Shown piece by piece: positions 26,001-35,000 of a DNA stretch of 50,036 nt. Location of the stretch: positions 1-50,036 of the IMG/VR virus record IMGVR_UViG_3300008448_000135. One strand, 5' to 3'. The translations under genes and the position numbers were made by a program. The DNA comes from a virus. Positions within the stretch are counted from its first letter, which is position 1. Every line of letters begins with the position of its first letter. The notes beneath the pieces were generated by a model that saw only the letters and a program-made list of their open reading frames with translations, did not search any database and was not told the DNA's origin.

Positions 26001-29000
26001 TGCGGATCTTCGGTGCGTTGTTCCAATCTTTGCTGAATTCAGTTGCTTTTTTGGATATCGCCTCAGCTCCTTTGGTCAATTTTTTACCTGAAGGCTGTAC
26101 CGATGCAAATACGGAGGATAGGGAAGTAGGCTGGCGCATAGCCATAATGTCTGAATCATCTTCAAATGAATCCTCAAACATCGGAGTGCGTACATCGTTG
26201 TCCTCCTGATTATCCTTTGCCATTTGCTCGTTCATTTCAGTAATTTCTACTGCAATTCGAGCCTGATCTTCTAAAGCCTTGTTGTATTTCTCCTCATCCT
26301 CCCACTTTTGATCAAGCACTTTTTTAGCCTGTTCAGTCTGACGGGTCATTTCTGCTTGAAATGCCTTAGCATCTTCAATTTTATCGCCTAGCTTTTCGGT
26401 ATAGTCTCTAATCGTTTTTGCTGCAAATGCCGATCCTGTACTTAGCTTGTTTTTCTCAGGATACCATTTCTTTCCGGTAGTTGGATCTGTGACAGCAATT
26501 TGGAACATTTTTATTTTGCTTCCGTCTGCTGCAACAAGGTCGAATACATAAAGCTCCCATGCTCCATTTGCTGCCGTAGCGTGTGGAGTAAATGTTTTCC
26601 ATCCTCTAACCAAGGATTCAATATCTCCTTCAGTGTATGGTTTTGCTTTAAGTAGTGCCTCGCCTGCTTCGGTGATTTTTTCAAACTCCTTTCCTCCAAC
26701 TTTCAGGTCGTAGTTTTCTACCACATTGGTTTGGTCAGCAATGGCCTTGTACTTTTCGTACTGCTGCTGTGCTTTTTCGCTGTTTAGCTTTCTTTGGGTG
26801 TTGTTTTCAATATCAAATTTGGCCTTGCCTTGTCTGCTAAAAAACGCCTCCCTGCTGGATTGCAGTTGATCCAGTAACTTATCGTTTTTGGCTTTTTCCT
26901 TGATTACAGGGTTTCCGGTTGCCGCAGCCATGAAATCCGAGAATGAAGCTCCGTTGTCCTCGTCTCCGTCTCCTTCATCCATTACACGGTCTGCTGTGGC
27001 TCCGTTTTTAACCTGATCAATAAAGCTCTGCTTGATGGCCAAAAGCTCAAATTTGTAAGCATCCAAGGATCGCTCCACGCCATACACCTTGATGTCTACC
27101 TCGTTATTGTAAAACTCCTCGGCTACTTTGTTGCCTTGTCTCAATCCACGTCCGTTTCGTTGTTCGTAGTCTGATGGCCTCCAAGGAATATCTACATGGT
27201 GCATGGATACAATTCTTTCCTGCACGTTTACACCTGTGCCCATGGTTTCGGTAGATCCAATCAATATTCTGACCTCGCCTTTGTTTACTCTAGGGAATAG
27301 CTTTTCTTTTTTTGTATCGGTTTGATGGTCTGCCATCATTTCGATTTGATTGGCAGGTATCCCGTATTCTTCCACAAGGATTCGCTTGATTTCCCGTTCC
27401 CCGTTAAATGAAGGGTTGTAGGAAGATGTTTTGCCTGAATCCATAAACACCAAGGATACCCCCTTGTGCTTGTCTGATTCCTTGTAGGCTTGTGCCACAT
27501 CTGTTGCTACCTGAGCAAGCTTGCTGTTTGGATCAAATGGAGCTTGTGGGTAGATCAATCTCAAATCAATCGATGCTTTAGTAGCCAAATCCGTTACTTT
27601 AAGCATTTTGGCTTTTTTGGCCGCATCGCTCATGTAGTCAAAATCAGGAATATTCAATACGGCACCATTTCCAGTGCTGGCGTAGTTGATTAGCTTTTTG
27701 TAAAACTTTTCGAGGTTTTTGCTTGGTTTGATCAACCTGAAATCTTCCTTGCCTCCTTTGATTCCAGGCTTAGGCAGTTTCAGGTTGCTGTCGTTTCTTA
27801 CGTCTGCAATGTCGGTGTAAAGCTTGGCAAGCTCCGGCACGTTAATAAATCTTCTGAATCGCTCTTTGGCTTTCAATGATCCAGACACGCCAAATTCAAG
27901 CTCGGATGATTTTTCAGCAAAGGTTTTGGCCCATGAATCAAATGTGGTCAATCCAAGCTCTGAAAGTCTGTTTGGCCGCAGGTACTTGAGAATCAAATAC
28001 AGTTCGGCCATGGTGTTTGAAATCGGGGTACCTGAAAGAAATGTAGTTCCTTTGTCCCCCTTATGCACGTTTTGCAAGTGGCGAACGGCCATCAACAAAT
28101 TGAAGGTCTTTTTTGCTCCTTCCTTGGTGCCAAGTCCTGCTACTTGTGTGTGGATTGTGGTATAGTTCAGGTTTTTAAAGGATTGGCTTTCATCTACCAT
28201 GATGTGATCAATGCCCAAGCTTCCAAAGTCCACAATCTCCTTATCCTTTCTTGAGTCGGATAGCTCTTTCAGTTTTGCATTAAGATTTTGGATTCTTGTT
28301 TCAAGTCCTTTAATCTCACGCTTTGACATTTGCTCCTTGGATCCTCGGAGTTCTTCCACGGTCAGGAGTAACAAATCAATTTCGTCCTGAATCACTCGCT
28401 CTGCGGTAGATGGATCGGGTTCGATCTGTCCAAAGTTGTCATGGGAAAGAATCACTACATCCCAATCATTCACTGAAATCTGAGAAAGCACCTTTTTTCT
28501 GCGCTGTGCGGAGAAATCCTTTTCTGTCGGTGCCAACACTTTGGCTGCTGGATAGGCTTTTTTGAATGCTTCAGCTATCTGAGGCACTGTTGATTTTTTG
28601 GCAATGATTAACGGTTTTTTAGCCACTCCAAGGCGTTTTAACTCCATGGCTCCTGAAATCATTACCAATGTTTTTCCAGCTCCTACAATGTGGTCAATTA
28701 CACCTCCATTGTTTTGAACAATCATATTGATCGCATCCTTTTGGTGGTCACGGAGTTTTACTCCGCTTAGTCCAGGGAATGACATAAACGATCCGTCAAA
28801 CTTGCGTTTTACAGTGCTATTAAACAGTCTGTTGTAAGTTGCTGCTATTTCTTTTCCAATCTGCGGCTTTTGTGATAACCAAAGTCCCCATTCCTTTTTG
28901 ATTTTCTCTACCACGGATATTGCTGCTGCTGTTTCCACTGGATTGAAAATCGTCTCGGAAGATCCATCAGGATATCGGACTACGTCATTGATACGTATGG

Positions 29001-32000
29001 TTTGATCTGAAAACGCTTTTTCAATCAAATCATTGGTGCTCATACGATTGGTGACGTACTCTCTATTGTAAACCTCTCTGCCTAGCTTGTAGGTGTCTGT
29101 TCCTTCCAAATACCTTACAGTTACATTTCCGTATCCAAGCAAGTCGCTCAGGAAGTCTCCATACACCTCGCTGTTTACGTATCTTGCCCCAAGAGGAACT
29201 TTGATCATTTCAATAGGCAACGGCTCTGGAAGAACTGCTTCCAACTCCTTTAAGTTGTCTGCAAATTTTGCATCGTCTTTTACCTGCTGGATTTTGTCGT
29301 AAATGTTTCCTGATAGGTATTGTGCTCTGCTTTCAAATGATCCGTCAGGCAGCTCAAATACAAGTCCTTTGCTTTGCTCAAACCAATCCTTGCCCAAAAG
29401 CTCCTGCATCCTTGCAGGATTGATTCTGTTAAACTCATTGAGTGAAATCAGAATCGCTTCCTGCGGTGTTTCAGCCTTGGTAATTAGCTTGATCGGGTTG
29501 ATTGTCCGCTTTTCAAAAATGTCTGCAAGACCTTTGAACTTCCCTTTTTCGTCCAGCATTTCCAGTGCAAGGACTTGGAAGGAGTCAATATCATCGGAGA
29601 ATACGTTTTTGTACTCGTTCAATCTTCCATGGTTGGAATTGAATCGCTTGTACTCAGATTTTAGTCGTTGACGGATTGGAGTCAATACCTCGTCAGACTT
29701 ACCGAATTTCTCCTCGTTGATCAGCTCATTGAGTGTTTGTCTGATTTTGATGAAATCACGGATTGGCTCTAAGTACTTTTTGAATACGTTGATTTCTTCT
29801 CCTTCAAATCCTCCCTGTTCATTGGAAGAAAGTGCTTGATAGAATTTGCCGTCTTTTTCAAAAATGTTTCCTGATCGGATTTTTTCTACTCCTGAGTAAG
29901 ATTGAATCGTCTTTACATCGTCCGCATTTTTGGTGTTTGCAGGCGTGTATTTTACTTCTTGTGCATCTTGAGCCAATGCCTGAACAATTCTTTCCCGTAG
30001 GTTTTTGGCTATGCTTTGAGTGCCTACAAGGTCGTTTCCGTTTACTGTGTACCCGGTTTCATCACTATACTGTCCACCTCCTTCAATAATTCCAAGGATG
30101 TTTTGTGGATTGTCAATGAAATACTGGTTTAGGTTAAATCGTGATCCATCCTTTGTCTGTGACTTGCTTGACACAAAATTGTGCTTCTGCTCAACTTGTT
30201 CTCCTGCCGTACGCTTTTGAAGGAAAATGATATCAGTTACCACCTTGGTTCCTGAAGCTCCTTGGAAGGCATTGTTTGGCAGTCTTACAGCTCCGATAAA
30301 CTTGGTGTTGTCAGCCATGAACCTTCTGATTGGCTCATTGCTAGGCGTATCCATTACAGCATTGGAAGTCAGGATAGAAATCAATCCACCCTCTTTTGCT
30401 GATTCAATCATTTTGACTACGAAGTACCCGTGAACGGTTTGCTGCGCCTGTCTGTAAACAGGTTGCTTTTTACCTTTCCAAGTCGGGTCGTAGATTTTCA
30501 CTTGACCAAACGGAATATTCGAAATGATCAAATCATACAGGTTTTCCTTGATGTTGGCATCTTGAAGTCCTGAATTGATCGTTTTTGATCCTGGGTACAG
30601 CCTTTTAAAAATCTGAGCTGTCATCCAATCCATTTCTACTGCATCCAGCATGGAGTTTTTGGCCATGCTTTCAGGCATAGATCCAAAGTAGTTACCAATA
30701 CCGGAAGAAGGATCAAGCACTTTTCCTGATTGGAATCCCATCATCTTAATTAGGTCATAATGGGCTCTGATCAACTCGGGCTCGGTGTAGTGTGCGGTAT
30801 TGATGGATCGCTTGATGGATTCATAAATACCTATTTTACCGTCAGGGTCAAGCTCTCTGGAAAGGTCAATTACCTTTTGAACTCGCTCCTTCATCGCTTC
30901 GGATGAAAATCGGATATACCTAGAGCTTGGGTCATAGGCCACCTCTGCAAGTCCTCCAAATCCTGAATAACCAAACAGGGTTTCCTTTTCCTGTGGAGTA
31001 ATTTCGGTTCTTCCCTCTTTAATGATGTCAGTTAAAAGCTCAAGTGCTTTGATGTTTTGATCAAAACGCTCGGCAGGACGGAAGGTGTTAGGATATTCAA
31101 ATCCTTCTGGTATTAAAAAGTTGTCTTTATTCTTTTTGCGCTGTTCGGCTTTTCGCTCTACTTCACTTGTAGGAGCTTCGCCAAATCCGTCTGTTTTGGT
31201 TGTTCCGGTTGATCCTCCGTCTCGTCCTCGATTATCTCCATCAACAACGGATTCGCCAGCTCCTCGGCTGTTATCAGGTCGTAGCCCATCCCCCGGAGTC
31301 TGTCCATCTCCTGATTCATTTGCTCCTGTTTCTCCAATAGGTAGTTTTGGAGTGTTCCCTTGGCTACCATCTCCCCGTACAGTTGGGGTTTGTGGTCCTT
31401 CATTGCTTGTTGTAGGCGTTTGGCGTACCTGCCCATCACCTCCCTGTCCTTGTTTATCATAGTAGTTTAGGTCTGCATTTGGATTGATTGCTCGTCCTTG
31501 GGAAAGCAAGTTAGGTATCCATGTTTTAAATACGAAATCTTTTGCATCTCGTTTGCCTCTGACATTCTTGATTTTACCATCTTCAACAAACTCTTGGTAC
31601 AATCCAATATTATGCTGGGTAAAATTCAATGGATACACTGCGCCATTGGCAGGAACCACCATCAAGTCAATACGAGGGTCGCTCATAAGATCCCCGTTTT
31701 GAAGGTAGTTTTGCTCCAAAATCAATTTGAATGCTCCCGTGTAGTCATAGCCCATGCCTTGAAGCATTTCTTCTTCGTAAGGCATTTGCTTCTCCACTGC
31801 AAAACGCATAAATGCATCCCCGAACTCACCGGATGTTTGATACCATCCCATTGGCTCGTTGGCAATATCTCCCAATAGGTTTTCAAGAGCCTTCATGTCC
31901 TCGGTTCTCTTGACTTTTACCTTTGGTTCTTCTTTCACCACTGGTTTTTTGGCATCCTCAATAGGGGCTTTTGGAGTAAGAACGTCCTTGATTCGATTGC

Positions 32001-35000
32001 TATCTGTCAAATCAGGGTTTTCTTTATCCAAATAGCCTTTTGCTTCCTGCTTGATTTTTTTAGCAAACTCACCAACGGTTATTTTGGTATCTGCCCATCT
32101 GTTTGCCCCTGTGTACTTGCTTGATTTTTGGACAATTCTGTACAGAACTCCTTCATCATTAGCGGTCATCATCCAAAGTCCGCTTCCTCTGGAAAGTCTT
32201 AATGGATCGGTAAATCCGCTTTGATCATCATAATCAGGCTCTACTTTAAATGAAATGTAAACTCCGTACTCGCTATTAGGTGCCCAAAGTGTAATATCTC
32301 CATCGCCTCCTGCTGGTGCTACATTAGTGCTTGCATAAATAGGGTTGCCTTTCTTGTCAGTGTCATGCTGCCATCCAAGTGCTTTTGCAAGTGCCTTAGA
32401 GTATTTCACCAAGTCCTTGTGAAATACTTTTGCGTGTTGTCTTGTCGGAATTTCATCCTGATCTGACAATTCACGGGCATTGTAATACCCGGCAAGCTTT
32501 AATTCCTCCTCAACATCGCTAAGAAGGCTGTCTACTTCTTCGAGCTGCTTGGCCGCTGATTCACGATCTTTAATAGACTTGACTTTTGCTCCTGAAGCTG
32601 CTGTTTTATCTTCAAGAGTCTTGAGATTCTGCTTTGGTTGTCCAGCTTCGTTTCCTGTGATTTCATTTCCGAATAGGTCTAGTTGTGGTGCTTTTGGTTT
32701 TTCAAAAAGGTTTGCTTGTTCAGATTTTTTAACAACACCTTTATTGTGTTGATCTTTAACAAATTGATTGAACTCACTTAGTTTTTGGGGGTTATTGTAT
32801 ACATCAAACTTTTTGATGGCTTCTTCAATCAATTCTCTTGAATACGGGTTTTTTAATCCTGAAAGTGATTCAGCTCTTTTTACAGCTTCCTCAAATGTTT
32901 CCCCGTAAATTGGAACCAATGAGCTTGGATCAAAAAATCCATCAGAAATACCTTTTTTTGCTTGTTCAGCTTTAGTATTTTTTTCCTTTATCTCTCTTTT
33001 TTGAGAATTGGTTAGATCACTGATAGGTCTTTCCTCAAATTCATATTTAATGAAATGACGGTTTGCATCTGTGTTCCAATTTGATTCTACTTTTGTGTCA
33101 AGATCAACCAAAACGGAAATACCTCCTGGAGTAAGCTTCTTGATTCTATACTTTGTACCTGAATAAACGCTTTGAACTTTATCACCTTGTTTGAATGAGC
33201 TTAGATTTTTAGGTTCTCCTTCAATTACTTGTTCTGATTCCCAAGGTCTTTTTGGTTTTTTATCTGCTTCTTTTACCTCCTCTACCAAAAATTCATCCAC
33301 TGGCTTTTGAGCAATGGCGTTTAGATCCTCGTTTTCAGGATTGCCCATCATCATCACTCTGGCACCGTATGCCGCACGGAATGAATCGTATTTCTGTCTT
33401 AATGCATCCGCTCCAAGGTTTTCTTTAGCCCATTGGATCATCTGCTCAAACTTTACCATTCCAAGCTCTGCGGACTTGGCAATGATCTTTCCTGCGATCT
33501 CGAAGTCTTGACCGGAAACACCTGAACGTAGCTGTCCACCTGAACCGAATTGGTTCCAAAGGTCTTTGAGCTCGTCATTGATCTTTTGCTCTTTCTCTGA
33601 AAGTTTTACAACACGGTCAGAAGGATTGCTTCCAACGCCCTTGTCTCCTCCGGTGACAATCCCTTCTCCCTGCTTAGGATCATTAGGATTTGATTTTTGT
33701 CCGTCCCTGCCAAGGTCATTTCCTGAGCCAACTTGGTTAGCTCCTCCCTTTTCTTTTGGCTGATTAACGCTAGGCTGATTTCCGCTTGGAGCTGCTGGAC
33801 TTGACGGAATCGGCTGATTTGATCCTTGTTCATTGATTTTGTTGGTTAAAATTCTACGAATTGCATCGAGTTCGTTTGGTTTAAATCCTCCTGGGAATAC
33901 AGTCCACCAATCAGGATCGTTGGTAAGGCTGTCTAAAGCGGTTTGATAGTCGATTCCATCACCGTCTTTCCAGTTCATTTCCAAGAACTCTACAATATCG
34001 GGGTTATTAGCAAGATATTCAGCGATTTGCTCGTCTGATTCCAAAAGCTGGCCTTGCTCGTTTTTAGTGACTGACTTTCCTTTTAAACTCTTAGTAATAG
34101 ATTCAGCATTGCGCTTGTTGATTCCCTTTCCTGTAAGTGCTTTGTACTTGTCAGATATGGCTTTGAGCTTAGGGTTTCCGCTTGGCTGTGCGATTTGGTC
34201 TGCGCTGTTGTAACGCATGATGAAATCCACCACGTCCTGCGGTGAAATGTAGTCGTCATTTCCTGCATAATCTTGGGATGCTTCCTGAGCAATCAGGTCA
34301 ATTTTCTTACCTGTTCCTTTCTTTGCTATCCAATTACCTGCAAGACCTTGTGAAAGGTTGTTTCTGTCTCCGAAACGGGCAAATGAATCAGGATTCACTT
34401 TACCAATATGCCTTGCAATAACAGCATCAATCGGATCTACTCCTTCTAGGTTTTGGACTTCTGCATCGTAAATCTGTGCAAGCTCGTCTGCGGTTTGAGC
34501 TTTGTCAACATCTTCGTATTGGGATGGAGTTAATACTTCTCCTCCCTGAACCACCCCTTTTTGTCCTTCTCTTTCTTTGGGGCTGTCTTTTTGGTCTTTG
34601 GCATCTTGGACATCTTTTTGTCCTGCTTGGCCTGTCGGTTGGGGTTGCTGTACTTCATTTTGTGGTTGTGGTTGGTTTATCGGAATTTCAATATTAGATC
34701 CTTCACCAATGGATTGCGTTGGTGCATTTTCAGGAGTAAGTAATCCCTCTGCTCCTTCGATTGGTGCTGCTGGTTGTGTTGGTACATTACCGGATTGAGT
34801 CGTGGTTGGTTGTGCATCTGGCAGGTTGTTTAGGAATCTCAGTGAAGCAGAAGGAAAATCAATGATATCGGCCAATTCTGCGCCTACTTCTCCTCCGTTT
34901 TTAGCCAAAAAGTCCTTCATCCAGGTAGTGCGTACCTCTCCCTGAAGTCCGATCGGTGCAAAATCGAACTTGGTTCCAAGCTTTTGTTCTACGAGCTTGG

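Noticed and set aside
26511-26699. 62-codon minus-strand alternative frame inside the post-helicase region
   Set aside because: Overlies well-structured main-frame sequence; no start signal and no protein-like pattern beyond charge.
31085-31462. 125-codon plus-strand frame opposite the linker at 31158-31460
   Set aside because: Pro/Ser-rich antisense reading of the Gly/Thr linker; not protein-like.
34476-34798. Hydrophobic plus-strand frames opposite a linker of the giant gene
   Set aside because: Leu/Phe/Val/Trp runs arise from the reverse complement of Gln/Lys/Pro codons; no start context.
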